Assembly: GCA_002914805.1 (NCBI GenBank)
Contig: JXTB01000528.1
Location: forward strand, 40,162-104,161
Direction: 5' to 3'
DNA from: Parasponia andersonii
Taxonomy: Eukaryota; Streptophyta; Magnoliopsida; Rosales; Cannabaceae
DNA length: 64,000 nucleotides
The first letter of the stretch is position 1. Every line of letters begins with the position of its first letter. Below, one piece after another: positions 12,601-24,560 of the stretch. The notes beneath the pieces were generated by a model, which was given only the letters and a program-made list of their open reading frames with translations, was not told where the DNA came from and ran no database searches. Made by a program: the position numbers and the translations under genes.

Positions 12601-14971
12601 TCAGTAACTAATAACCAATTTGGACAGATTGATTTCTAATTTTGTTTCAAGCATAACTGAGAAACCAGCCAGCAAACCCCCTAAAAAAAAACCCAAATTG
12701 CTACTCTAAATCTGCCATTGGCAGCAAGCCTCAAAAACAAATATAAATCCCTCTCGTGTAAACCCTCCCCCTCTGTAACACTCCTATTCCATCATCTCTA
12801 CAGCATCGGTGCCACCATCAACTATTTTTCTATCGATAAACCAAATTAATAACCAGTCTGGTTTCTTAATATGGTTTTAACCACCTAGTTTGATTTCTCA
12901 AAAACTATTTTGATTTTTCAGTAACATTAAACCAGTCTGAATTTCAACCCATAGTCCAAGTTACTAACTAAATCCAATCCAACAATGTTACCAATTTCAA
13001 TCCATAGTCTGTGTTACAAATTTGAGCCAAAGCCCATAGTCTATATTATGAATTTCAATCCACAATTATCTTTGCTAAATAACTTTTAATATGATGTTTA
13101 TTTATACTCTCATTTAAAACTAGTATACAATGAGTCTGGATTTGTGAAAAGCTTTAAAAGAGAATATGATAGAAATTGAAGAACTTATATTTGAGATTTT
13201 GGGCTGATAGATAGCTTTTTCATATTCCCACCAGGAGAGATTGAACAAAAAGAGTGATGTACCTTTTGAATGGAAATTGTGTAATATTTGGTAAAAGTAA
13301 TGACTATTTTTAAGTTAGAGTATTTACTTTTTTTAAAAGACAAAAAGTGAGGACACATGTCAACTATATAGAAAGAGAGTAAGTGAGAGAGTGGACAAGA
13401 GAATATCCCTAACATCTGTAGTAGACAAACCACACTAGTTACTTAAATAACGAAACTACCTAATCAATAATATTTTCTTAAATAGGAAAGACAAATTAGA
13501 AAAGACATCCACTTAAAGTTTCGAATAAAATAGACCTGATATTTGTTTAAATAAAAAATACTAAAAAATATAGAGTGTTGTTAGATATCATACCTAGTAC
13601 GTTGAGTCTCATACTTATAAATTATATGTATGTATACATATGTCAACAATAATACCCAAAAACTTTTATTACTATGATTGAATATTTGATATTTAAGAAT
13701 AACATAATTATTTATGCATATTTATGAAATTGTCTATTATTATTTTTCAGTATCAAAAGTTCTTTGATTTATTATATACTATAAGAATTATATAAGTAAA
13801 CTTGTTTATTTATTTGAAACATAATTCTCTATTTTAAACATAAAAAGTTGTTTGCAACCAATGAAAAATGTTGAACACTTCTCTTGACAGGATTATATAG
13901 CTTTGTATATTAATAATGAGTCTTGAGCTATGGAAGTGTGACTTTAGGTCTAAAGCTATATTGGATAGTACCATATGTGAATTATTTCTTGATATAAGTA
14001 TTGTAATTAAGAACATATCTCATACTAAAGACAAATGATGCATGTCGTTCCTAATCTGAAATGAATAATGAATTATTATTCATGTTAGAACCATATCTTG
14101 TGTTCTTACCGAATGTAATTATTTTTTCTAATTAATCATGTAAGGTTGTGATACAAAATGTATCAAGGATATTGTAACAATGAAAAGTAAAAAATTGACA
14201 CATAATATTTTTACTTAATTCAACTTTCTCCAGATAGCCTAGATCTAAAGGGCCATCCCAGAGAAATAAACTTATTAATAAAGATTAACATGAGTACAAA
14301 CACTAATTAAATTTAAAAATTCTCTCTTTTAAATGTTGCAACCTGCAAGTACTTCTTTATTAATCTGTCTAACGAGCTCCTTTCGAATTGATATGATTCA
14401 TTTTGTCTAAACTCTCCTCAGATTCTTAGAATCTACCTTAGAAGACTTCTCATACCTCTCCTGAAGTACCCTCACAACTAGAAATCTCTCCTAGTATATC
14501 GACATAAAGTATAGATAGATTTTACGAACTATCGCTCTAATGGCAATCACAAACATTCAAAGTAGATAAAGTGTATACTTTCATTTATAATACTTGAGGT
14601 TTTTCAATACTTAGCAATTTGCAAGACAACTTTTATTCATAATAAATGTTGATTGGAAGCTAAAAAGATCAATCAAAGATAGCAATTTTGTATTTTGAGA
14701 CTAATTTGAAATTTAATGTTGATTCTGCACAACAATATTTCAACATTGATCATGTCTAAAATAGTTATGTTGTAATATCCTGAAAAAAATTACTGATTTG
14801 TTTCCTGTAATAACAAATTCGATTTCTCATCATTTGATTGTCAAATTAATGTAATGAAAACGTTCAAACATATTTAGGATCAGCTTAGAATAAATATTGA
14901 AATGAGAACTTAAAATGTAGTGTAAAAAGAATATTAAAAATTTACACAAGATGATTGTTTCCAAATATAAC
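9656..14971. other. Gene-free AT-rich region with one GC-rich islet
   Basis: Mostly AT-rich sequence with many poly-T tracts and no gene I can support. The exception is 10985-11185, which is markedly GC-richer and includes a GCGC-dense segment (gcgcaccaggcgcgcaatag near 11115). Its 90-codon open frame has no recognisable similarity. A short GC-rich motif (cacgacccaagcccaggcta) lies at about 12392. These are probably decayed repeats. Confidence 0.45.
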
Positions 14972-16249
14972 TGATGAGTGATTAATTCACTCACAAATCA
15001 TATATTATTCAGTTTAAACAGTTGTGAGTTCTCAAGAGTTTTTATTTTGTTTTTATAATTATTATGAATAAATAAGAATCAAAGTGAATTTGTGTCAAAC
15101 ATGAGTATTTCAAACTTTTTGGATTAAAACTGAGTCCGATACGAATGCATCGCAATGAAATTCAGACAAAATAGAGCTAAAACAGTGAAAAGTTGCACCT
15201 GGAAAGCAACTGTATGCGTACTAAAAATGAGCTGCACAATTATACCACTCTTTGTTGCAGCTGATATCTCAGCAGCCAAAAACCCAAGACAGTTGTATGG
15301 CCATGCCTCCTAGGCATTGTACAAGCTAATTTTTTAGCTTCTTTGACTTTTTTTGAGCACTTGATCCATATTTTTTATTGAATATCCATGATTTGACCGT
15401 AATATTTGAGGGATTTTGAGGCTTAAAATCCCTATTGATGGAGGAGGCAAACAGTGAAGAGGCTAGAGGAAAAAAACCAAGTGAAAAACACTAAAATTCC
15501 CAGAGAGAGAAAAAAGCTTAGAGTTAGAGATTTCTTAAAGATTCTTGAAAGAGAACTTAAATGATTGAAGGCTTGAAGTTCATCTCTACAAAAAGTTTTC
15601 TTTTTCTATCTCTCTATCTTAATCTCGATAGAATTTTGTATTAAGAATTCTATATTTTCATTTATGGATTTCACTTTAAGATTAGTAATAGATTCATCTA
15701 TGTTGTTTTAGATTTCATATACTAGGACTTAACATAGCTTTGTTTGTACTATGATTTGAGTATTTTGCTAGTTGTTGGTTTGTATTTCATTTATAATTCA
15801 TTTATGTTTTTCTACACTTAATGTTTATAATGTGCTTGGCCAATATATTAGTTGATCTTAGATTGTAGAATTGATGCTCTAGAGAGATTAATTTCACAGT
15901 CAAAATTAAGAAACATAGTCTAGGTTATTGTAAGACCGAGAGAAAATCGATTCCTAGGTAATCACCTTAGGATTTAGATCGTCATGAGACTAGGAGGATA
16001 ATGACATCTTTGTTGCTAAACAATAGCTAAACTTAATAAATGTGTGAATAGACAAGTTAGATATAAATATTAACTTGGATATTTGCGCATATAATCTCAT
16101 TTGATGCTCGAGAGAGATAAAGAGGATAAACCAATTCCTTTGATTAATGAATTGTATGAAACTAATTAGTAATTGATTAATATAAGATTTTAGGAATAAT
16201 AAGGTGAAGTTTAAGTTCCTAGTATATTTATCTATAGAAGTTTCCATAC

Positions 16250-16250
<1 letters not shown>

Positions 16251-16322
<72 letters not shown>

Positions 16323-16336
16323 NATATATATATATT
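16251..16336. repeat. (TA)n microsatellite
   Basis: About 40 TA units with one N at 16323. It directly abuts MITE copy B. In one frame it makes an artificial Ile-Tyr repeat, which is not a gene. Confidence 0.95.
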
Positions 16337-16570
16337 GGTTGCCGCTCCAATAGGTATTTTTTTTCCACTTATGTATAGATATTTTTTTTAGCTGTTGAAT
16401 CATCATCTAATAATAATCTAACGACTATAATGATGTGATTGAAAGACATGCATTATTAATGCTATTTATCTCTCTTACTTTTTCATATTAAAAAATGTGT
16501 ATGATAAATTTTAATTGGCCAAAACGATACCTATGTATAGATAAAAAAAATAGCTACTAGATTGGTGCCC
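16337..16570. mobile_element. MITE copy B in a TA microsatellite
   Basis: A 234-bp relative of copy A. It begins GGTTGCCGCTCCAATAGGTA and ends gattggtgccc, with imperfect terminal inverted repeats next to runs of T/A and the shared core (tgataaattttaattggcc). A (TA)n tract lies on the left and atatatattta on the right. Confidence 0.75.
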
Positions 16571-16583
16571 ATATATATTTATT

Positions 16584-16797
16584 GGTTGCCAATCCAGTAG
16601 GTATTTTTTTTTCATCTATGTATAGGTATTTTTTTTAACTATTGGATCACCATTATATAATGATGTGTATGAAAAAACGTGCATCATTAATGTTATTTCT
16701 CTCTTATTTTTCAACATAAAAATATATGTATGATAAATTTTAATTGGTCAATGATACCTATATATAGGTGAAAAAAATACATGTTGGATCGATGCCC
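16584..16797. mobile_element. MITE copy C, tandem neighbour of copy B
   Basis: A 214-bp copy starting GGTTGCCAATCCAGTAGGTA and ending gatcgatgccc, in the same orientation as copy B and separated from it by only 13 AT-rich bases. It shares the sub-terminal tgtataggtatt and the core tgataaattttaattggtc. The B/C pair is either two insertions into the same TA tract or a tandem duplication. Confidence 0.75.
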
Positions 16798-17035
16798 ATA
16801 TTTATTTATGTATTTATATTTATAATTTTCTTTATTTAAATTTTCAATTATTTAGTTTTGTTACTTAGATAAAATTAGGTTACGATAATCGTAGTACTTA
16901 ACAATGAAATAATCAACCATTCTCGTCAGATCGATAACTCTATATTTATCACTTTATTACTTGTACATGACTAGTGCACACTTATGATTAATATTTATAC
17001 ACATATGAAATCGTGCTAAAAATAATACACACAAG

Positions 17036-17996
17036 TTGTCAAAGAGATCAAAAAATAAATTCCAAAAGATCAAAATCAGTATTTTAATTAATTTTTGATC
17101 GATTTACACAATTACAAATTAATCAAATCTCATCAATCATGCCCAAACGAGAAAGAATTATTGAGATTTAATTTCCTTGCAAGGAAAACTTTAATCAGAA
17201 ATAATTATAATCAAATTTCTATAAAATTGAACAAATATTCAATAAAAAACAATTGTAAATTTTGTCAAAAACATTAATAATATCGTGTCAAATATTCTAG
17301 TCGATGTTGTAACATCAACCCAGATTCACTGTCAATAAAGAGACAATGATATTGTAACATCTAAATGACAATAGATTTTATTTCTTCAGTTCATCATCTG
17401 TATTATTTGAGATGTTAAAGAGTAAGGTCAATACTAAGGATTCATAGTTCAACATTTCGGTAATACAATGCTATATAAATTAGGAATATATAGTCATAAA
17501 AATGGACATAGGAACTTTATTGAATCGAGGATTAAATATTATCTTGTAGAATTATGAGTTCATGATTAATTAGATCTTAGCTAAGTATAACTTTCATTGA
17601 TTAAAGAATTTTTACATAGTTTATTTATTCATTAGACATAGTTTTGTCTCAAGGTATTATAAGATATAATTAGAATGACAAAACAATAATTTTAGTCCAA
17701 CTCTAATTATTGATATTTATATGGGAATACACATATAATATTAACTGTCAAATAAATGTAAACTTAATTATTAAATTTCTTATAATATTATTTAATTCAA
17801 GAGTTCAAAATTGGACCTAAGATTGAGTAAATCCAATATTAGTAATACAACTTCACATGTATTAATAGTTAATTCAAATTAACTTTTGTCTGAGCTTTAA
17901 TTAAAAATGTATATTTAGATCCTAAACCTGCACTAAATTGTTTGGACAGAATAAGATCAAATTATTAACTCCTAATAGTTAGGTCAATATATAGGT
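17036..17996. other. Intergenic AT-rich stretch, no gene recognised
   Basis: Sequence between two LTR-like blocks. It contains a short imperfect repeat (ttgtaacatc near 17308 and 17352) but nothing I can identify. Confidence 0.4.
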
Positions 17997-19398
17997 TGCA
18001 ATAACTAATATCGAAGTAAGAGAGTATCGATCTCATGAGGAATATTTGATTTACAAATGCTAAGTACTAATCGAAACTACTTTATAATTTATCCAAACAA
18101 CAATATTTGATGGTTTTATGAAAGAATCAAAATGTAAATAACAATGTAAAAGAAAAGAATGGAGAATGAAACTAAGTAACCACGATTTGTTCTAAGAGCA
18201 ATAATAAGGAATCTTGGGATGCAATCTATACTTTAACTCCTCTAACTACTAATTTTCCTCAAAACACAACTATCCATTTAGAATTGACAACTGAGAATTC
18301 TAATGTATTCACAAGCTCATTTCTAAGATATGAGTGAAAATATATAGACAAGTTAATATTACTCCTAATATAAAATAATTGGATTCATTAAGATAATTAA
18401 TTCTCATATAAGGTTGCATAAGTTACATGAGTATATTCCTATCCTATGTAAACTCATCTTATACTAGGCAATCTTATGTTGTTCTATCTATATCCAAACC
18501 TATATTCCTTTTCCCAAGTTCATATAGATTTCACAACACAATTCTATTTAATGGCCAAGTAAATAGATGTATTAAACTCAAGATAGAACAATCAACTCAA
18601 CAATAGAGAAAAACAAAATAGTTAGATTATATAAGAGGTTCAATTGCTCCCTAAAAATGGAGTTTAACTCATGTTCATACAAAGAGAAACACAACATATA
18701 TAACAAGATTGATACATATTCAAATGTAAAAAATAGAAGATGAAAAGCAAGAAGAAAGGATAAGAAAAACTATTTTGAAGCTTCTCAATCTGATTCCTCC
18801 TTCTTCAATCCTCTTCTTTGGTATTGTTTCTCCCTTAGAAATGACTCTAGGAACCCTTGGCTGCTAGGATTTTCGTCCCCTCTCCGTTCCTCTTTCAGAT
18901 GAGTATAAGAGTGTTTATATAGAAGAAGTTAACTGGTCACGATCTAGGAATTATGTAATATGTTTGTACCTGTGACACTGTGTCGCCAAATTTGGCACCA
19001 CAGCACCGAGACAGTCTACAAGCTGGCACTACAGTGCCGGATTGTGGCGCACTGCAGCGCCACAATATCTAGGGGTTGGTGCCATGGCGCCATGGTTGTG
19101 GTGTTACAACGCCGCGAGAGCATCACCCGGCACCGCGACGCTGTGGAGTGGCGTTGCATCGCCCAATTTTGCTGAGTTTCTTCCATTTTGGCACTGCTAC
19201 ACATTGCTAAAACATTTATCTTTGCTCGCAAACATTTATTTATTGTCATTTCTCTTGAAAAGTCAGAATTCTCCTCTCAATGACTTCTCACCTAAAATGT
19301 ATATAAAAAACAACGAAACTAGTAAAAAGAGCTCAAAGACGAGCAATTCTTAAACTTGAAAGAATAGGAAAAATAAGTGTAAAATACATTTATTAGCA
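17997..19398 (-). mobile_element. LTR-like block of a Gypsy-type element, minus orientation
   Basis: Read on the minus strand, the block starts TGCTAATAAATGTATTTTAC and ends near CCTCATGAGATCGATACTC...TTATTGCA. The phrase around 'GATCGA' also occurs near the ends of the other LTRs at 44.4 kb and 16.95 kb. It contains the GC-rich palindrome cluster at 19025-19163. No target duplication was found, so the limits are approximate. Confidence 0.4.
19025..19163. repeat. GC-rich cluster of related palindromes
   Basis: Within an AT-rich region there are at least five near-perfect short palindromes of one pattern, GGYRYTRCARYGCC: 19025-19038 (GGCACTACAGTGCC), 19046-19061, 19078-19091, 19100-19113 (GGTGTTACAACGCC) and 19150-19163 (GGCGTTGCATCGCC). 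The open frames here on both strands are by-products of this composition. Confidence 0.8.
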
Positions 19399-20633
19399 GC
19401 CATTAATACCAAAAGCTAAGCTTTTCTTATTCTCTCTCTCTCATTCTTTTCTTCTTTCCTTCTCATTCCGTCTATCAGGAAGAAATTTGTGTACATATGG
19501 CTTTGTGTCTCCAAATCTCAATGAAGGGCCATGAGCACCACCATTAATGATGAATAGAGCTTCTTCAAATGAACAAAATCATGTGAATTTTCGTTTATTA
19601 ATGTATTTTTTTAAGTTTCAAAGAATCTTAGGCATAACTTTGATTTAGTCACCTATGAAATATAAGAGATTTTTAGTACTCCAAGTATATTGTTCATGAT
19701 CAAAACTAGCTTTAATTTTTGATAAATATGTAATCCAAGTAGTGATTTAACAATATAAGAAGTAAATGTTTGAAAGAACTCATAGTTATAATTTAGAAAA
19801 GCACTTATTGTAAGTTTTGCTTCTATGAAATCTATGTATTTGTGAAAATGCTTCAATGAAATTCAACACTTTAGCACACTCATATATGTCTTTTCATTTA
19901 TCGTTAATAGAGGGTATTTATTATCTAATCTTTTTACTATCCCGGATTTTCCAAATTAAAATAATACCATTACTTATACATTCTTGTTTGACAAGGAAAT
20001 ACAGAACAAACCATTTTCAATATCATTAGTAATAACTTAATGTCATGTCGGGTCATACAAGACATTATTAATTAGAGCCTAAGAGGAGCATAACTAACCA
20101 ATATAAAGACTATGGATCAGATCAATTGGCATAGTCACTTTCAGTCCAAATAATGTCCATGTAGTTCCTTTCTTTCTTCTTGATACCTACACACACACAC
20201 ATATTCCTTATTTGAGATTTATATGGTGAGGTGTATTAATTAACATTTAGTAGTATGCCTAAGAGGTTTCGCTATTCCTTGTACTTGTTAGTCAGTTAAG
20301 TAGACTATCTTCAAGAGAGGTCATTTTTTGTAGGGCTAAAAACTCATTATTGAGTCCATTAATCTTCTTTTATTGTTTTTATTTTGTCCCTTGTGGGATT
20401 AACCCATTTGGTCTTAATGTTCTCTATTGATATTATTTGTACACAGTCTCATATTAGTCATTGAATTATCCTATAGAAAATCCATGTAGATCATTCAAAA
20501 ATTAACCAAAATAGCTTTAACACTTGGTATACATGAAATGTCTTGTTTGTTAGCTTAATAAGTTGCACAAGAAGACTTATTGTATTGGTTCCTTTTATTG
20601 ACTACTACTTGACTATTCTTACCTGTTGAAAAT
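19399..20633. other. Intergenic stretch, no gene recognised
   Basis: AT-rich sequence between two LTR blocks. A short CA run lies at about 20191-20202. I see no supportable coding frame or element end. Confidence 0.4.
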
Positions 20634-22189
20634 TCTGAATCAATAAATTTTGAAAAATAATTTTTCCGAAAATGATTTCTGCAGTTTTGTAAACAAATCA
20701 AGAACGCAGCGGAATAGGTATTTTAAAAATTTTCTTGAAATTTTACAAAACAAAAATGTAGGATCGTTGATCTAACATAAATCAATTCATGGATCTTGGT
20801 TTAGTCAAAACCTCGAAGTGCTTCACAACCATTGAGCCTTCTCATCTATTCTCTAGAGCCCGTTGAATGATCCAGTGTGTGGGCACCTTCTTGATTCCCA
20901 ATGAGAGATGAGCGAACAATCCAGAAGACGATCTTCCTTCTCCTTGAGTGCACGTCTACGACCATGAGTATCTCTACCTTAGCGGCAATAAACGAACACA
21001 GGACTTCTCCCCCGGCGGCTCGTCTCTCCCACTCTCTCTTTTTCTCTCTGTCACACGAAAATGCACAGTTATTGTGCATGAGTGATGTGTACCACCCTTA
21101 AAGTTACCTAGGAGAATTTTTCTCTTAAGTATTTAAAGAGATGTAAACCCCAATGGGCTTATTGAGCTCAACTGACCATTTAATTAGTTATTGGGCTATG
21201 TGTGAGCTAGACAGGAGTTTATGGATCCGGATAGTCTAAGTTTCAATGGGCCAACTACCCATAATCGTAATTAACTCTTAATTATGACTGAGCCATATCC
21301 ATTAATATTGGGACACTCCACTATAGGCCCAATATTGCACTCTTAGACTAAATGTCATATATTTTATGTGAAGCTAATTAACACTTTAATTAACTTGATC
21401 CATTTAGTATATACTATACCTGCAGATATACCCCCGATGCAATGCCGTACTAGTAGGGTGAAATTACCGTATTACCCCTCTAGTACATATTTACATTTGA
21501 GTTGTCATTTTTCATCTAATGGATAATAATTGACTACGGTGTTTGTAACTGCCCATATAAACACAGTCAAATTCATAAAGTGAATACCTAGCACCTGGGT
21601 TTTTATTATCCAAGTCCTTGAAAAAACTCAAAGTCACATTATATGCATGTTGTCCAAATTATGAAAGACGTTCTCGTCAATTCACTAATCTTATCTTCCA
21701 AGATACCGGAGTTCGAACCATATTATCGGAACTAGTCCTTTAGTAAGTCAAAAAGATAAAACTCATGAAAGTAAGTCCGACAATCATTAGGATTAAGATA
21801 ATCTTGCAATAGTGCTAGATTAGTGAAAGATAGAATATTGAGTTACGACACTTAACCTAAAATTCTATTTTCACTTGGTCCAGTTTAATGCACTTATAAC
21901 TTTCTTATAACGTACTAGTGTTTCTATCCGAAGTCAGACACTTCGATGATTGGAGACTTCATCAATCCCGTTGAAATAGACAACACTACATTCTATAGTA
22001 AAATAAAGTATTCCATCTTTATTTGTAGAATGTGAACTTTTAATTTAGACATAATGAAATAAATAATTTAGTCTCTTACATGTGAACACTTCACACGATC
22101 AATTATTTATTACTCATTATTAGTCATGGAAACTTTTAGACATTTGCATAATAGAAAGAGCTATTTACAAAATTCTAGGCCCAAGATAC

Positions 22190-22570
22190 CAAAAATTGAA
22201 AAATCCCGGATGGACTCATTTTTTTGAAAAATCTCGGATTGATTTAGAAAAATATCACTTTTTAAAAGTATTATTAGAAACATAACACTTTTAAAAAATA
22301 TTTAGAAAAATACAATTTTTCTTTAAATTTGGCATTTTTCAATGGTACTCGAGGTAGCTAGTTAGGTTACTTAGAGTAACTAATCCAGTTACTTGAAGTA
22401 ACTATTCAAGTTACCTCAGGTAACTCGACTAGTTACCTTAAGTATCTCATAAATCAATAAAAGTAGTATTTTTCTAAATACTTTTAAAAGTAGTATTTTA
22501 TAATTAAATCCAAGATTTTTCAGAACAATTTCAAATTCTGGAATTTTTCAATTTTTCTGAAAAAATATCG
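22190..22570. mobile_element. Foldback element with 28-bp arm modules (copy 2), nested in the solo LTR
   Basis: Imperfect inverted arms: the left has tatcac at 22253 and related steps at 22283 and 22311; the right has tagtat at 22464 and 22491 in inverse sense. Outer segments (gaaaaatccc at about 22199 and its inverse gaatttttcaat at about 22541) also pair. The core is the palindrome array 22344-22446. Same layout as the copy at 9.4-9.65 kb. No coding sequence. Confidence 0.55.
22344..22446. repeat. Five palindromes at exact 22-bp spacing
   Basis: 15-bp units start at 22344 (GGTACTCGAGGTAGC), 22366 (GTTACTTAGAGTAAC), 22388 (GTTACTTGAAGTAAC), 22410 (GTTACCTCAGGTAAC) and 22432 (GTTACCTTAAGTATC). 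The middle three are perfect inverted repeats around one base; the outer two are imperfect. Confidence 0.9.
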
Positions 22571-22789
22571 TAAAAAATCAAATTTCCTCTAATATAAAAC
22601 ATAAACATTACATGTATATTATTGGAATATAATATGAAATTTATTAATAACAAATAGATAACACTTAAATCTAATAAACATTGTTTAAAATGTCAAACAA
22701 AAAAACTGTTTTCTAAGGCATATTCTCAACATTACCATCTTTCTCATATTTGATTTATGTCTTACTGTTTCTCTTTTAATGCTTTTTAT

Positions 22790-23065
22790 TTTTTCGAAGG
22801 GTAGCTTATTGAGAAACGAGAGGTCAAAGAGAATGATTAAAATTGTCACAGGTTTCTCTACTGGACTAAATGTTTTATTGTAGCTAATACCATGAAGTTA
22901 GGTTATTTTTCCACTAATCTGGCCTTGTGGAGCGTGATACTCTTTCAAGTAGCTTGGTTTGAAAAGCCATTTACTACCAAGGAAATTTAATTCAGATAGG
23001 CAAAAGTGTCCAGGTCAAGTTGCCAGCTCTCTTGGTCTGCCTTATGCTTGCTCTGTTACTTAACT
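22790..23065 (-). pseudogene. Copia reverse-transcriptase relic
   Basis: The minus-strand frames contain TWTLLP (near 23020) and then GSKWLFKPSYLKE (near 22960). These resemble the start of the Copia RT domain (TW.LV.LP..K...GSKWVFK.K). A further VEKPVTILIILFDLS segment matches the 'VTIR.LL.IA' step. The frames are shifted and stopped, so this is dead sequence. Confidence 0.4.
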
Positions 23066-23319
23066 TTCTATATATTGTGAAACATTATTTTGCATAGTTA
23101 ATTCTGTCCTATTTTGTTGCTGCGTAAAATTGCAAGCCAAAAATCCAACTTTTTAAATAGATGTATGCATATCAATATAGATTCTGTAGTAATATAGGTA
23201 ACCGTATCTTGTAGTATCATTTTAGGAGTATGCATTCAATTTCAAGTAAACTTAGCATGATATGCTGCTTTACCAAATGACTTCGGAATTGTTTGCAATT
23301 TGTGTGGTAAACTTTATGT

Positions 23320-23575
23320 TTTATAAAATGCACTATGGCACATAATTTAATTATAATGAAAAAAAACTCATTACAGAGGTTGGAGAAAGACTCGCGAGTG
23401 TTGATTATAATAAAAGATTCATTCCAGAGGTTGATGATGAGCTCAATAACATGTCTCAAGATGACGTAGAATTATTAAGTCAAACCCAAGAATCCAATGC
23501 ATCATGTCTTACTCTAAAATGCAGAGAAGGAGAAATTTTGAAGGAATGGATAGTTGCTATCATGTGTAATAGATA
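23320..23575 (+). pseudogene. PIF/Harbinger transposase C-terminal relic
   Basis: IKCTMAHNLI (near 23326) looks like the CMALHNFI step of Harbinger nucleases. Downstream in another frame, IPEVDDELNNMSQDDVELL and REGEILKEWIVAIMCNRY resemble the acidic linker and the final 'R..I...MW..Y' helix of the same family. No catalytic part and no intact frame. Identification is by eye. Confidence 0.4.
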
Positions 23576-24290
23576 TGATTTATATAATGAATGATTTTGT
23601 AATTAAGAAGAATGTAACAAATTGCATTGATTTTCTACGAGGATATACATATTTTGTAACGAATATGTTACTTTTTTTGAAGTTGTTTTTAGCAACAAAA
23701 AAATGTAATGTTTGTTTCTTAATTTATGTATATAATTCACTGCCATTATTTAGTTAGATCATAATATGCTACATTGGTACACTTTATAGGGGGAAAAAGG
23801 TCAATATCTGTAATTTTCTAATTTTTCAGTTTTTCTTCAATTGTCAAATAAGAGAAAAAAGAATTTATCGAGAAAGTCATTTTTTTCCTACAAAATATTC
23901 CTTAACTTCGAGAAAAATTTCAACTTTTTCCGCCTTAATCATTTTTTCTTTCCTTTTTCCTTCAATTTTTTTTTTTTCCACTCAAAATTTGGATTATGTT
24001 TCCTTAGTCTTACTCCCCGCCATTTCAGGATAACTCTATTTTTTTTTTTTGAGAGAAACAATCAACTTAAAACAATGACAAAGCTGATGAAGATTGATAG
24101 AGTTTCACAAATCTGTCTCTTACATAAATGCACGGCTGCTGTCTTCGTGATCTAATGACAAAAGATAACGCGGCGTGAGATAATTGGTCCACAGCTACAC
24201 CTGTAAATACCCATCCAAAGGACTGACCGCACCAAAACCCTTCCCCCCCCCATTTTCTTTTCCACTTTGGCCGCCATTGTCCGTACGCCA
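23576..24290. other. Intergenic sequence and distal HIT4 upstream region
   Basis: AT-rich with poly-T runs. From about 24120 the GC content rises toward the HIT4 promoter. No other gene seen. Confidence 0.5.
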
Positions 24291-24324
24291 CTCTAATTTT
24301 ATTTATCTGTGTGTTTTTTTTTTT

Positions 24325-24529
24325 TATAAAACAAAATAATAATAATAAAAATATTCGGGTGATTTCTGTGTGTGAGAGAGAAAATTTGAATTTATTTGGA
24401 TCCCATCTCTAACCCTATACACCTCCGCGCCTCTCCCTACTCTCTCTAGAACCCCAATTTTGGACCGCTCGCGTTGATTGAACGCCCGCTCACTGTGCCT
24501 AACAATATATATATATATATATATATATT

Positions 24530-24560
<31 letters not shown>

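Larger units (their letters stand above)
14972..17035 (+). mobile_element. LTR of a Gypsy-like retrotransposon (possibly solo), split by two MITEs
   Basis: Long non-coding sequence with the look of a plant Gypsy LTR: it starts near TGATGAGTGATTAATTC, has a mid-region gatgctctagagagattaat and ends near atcgataactctatatttatcac. MITE copies B and C and a long (TA)n tract sit inside it (16251-16797). The exact right boundary and a target duplication were not found, so the limits are approximate. Confidence 0.45.
20634..22731 (-). mobile_element. Solo Copia-type LTR with 5-bp target duplication
   Basis: Read on the minus strand, the block begins TGTTGAGAATATGCCTTAG and ends ...GAATTTTCAACA, a classic plant Copia LTR with TGTTG..CAACA ends and the sub-terminal TTCCGCTGCGTTC. 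It is flanked on both sides by ttacc (20629-20633 and 22732-22736). No internal region or second LTR is present, so it is a solo LTR left by recombination. A foldback element (about 22190-22570) is inserted in it. A related LTR fragment lies at 43437-44186. Confidence 0.85.

Noticed and set aside
15990..16406. 138-codon minus-strand frame with a long Ile-Tyr run
   Set aside because: Produced by the (TA)n microsatellite; flanking parts are LTR and MITE sequence.
18960..19353. Overlapping frames on both strands rich in His, Cys and Ala
   Set aside because: By-product of the GC-rich palindrome cluster inside an LTR.
22344..22446. CRISPR-like array
   Set aside because: The regular 22-bp repeats are palindromes without unique spacers, in a plant genome and inside a transposable element.
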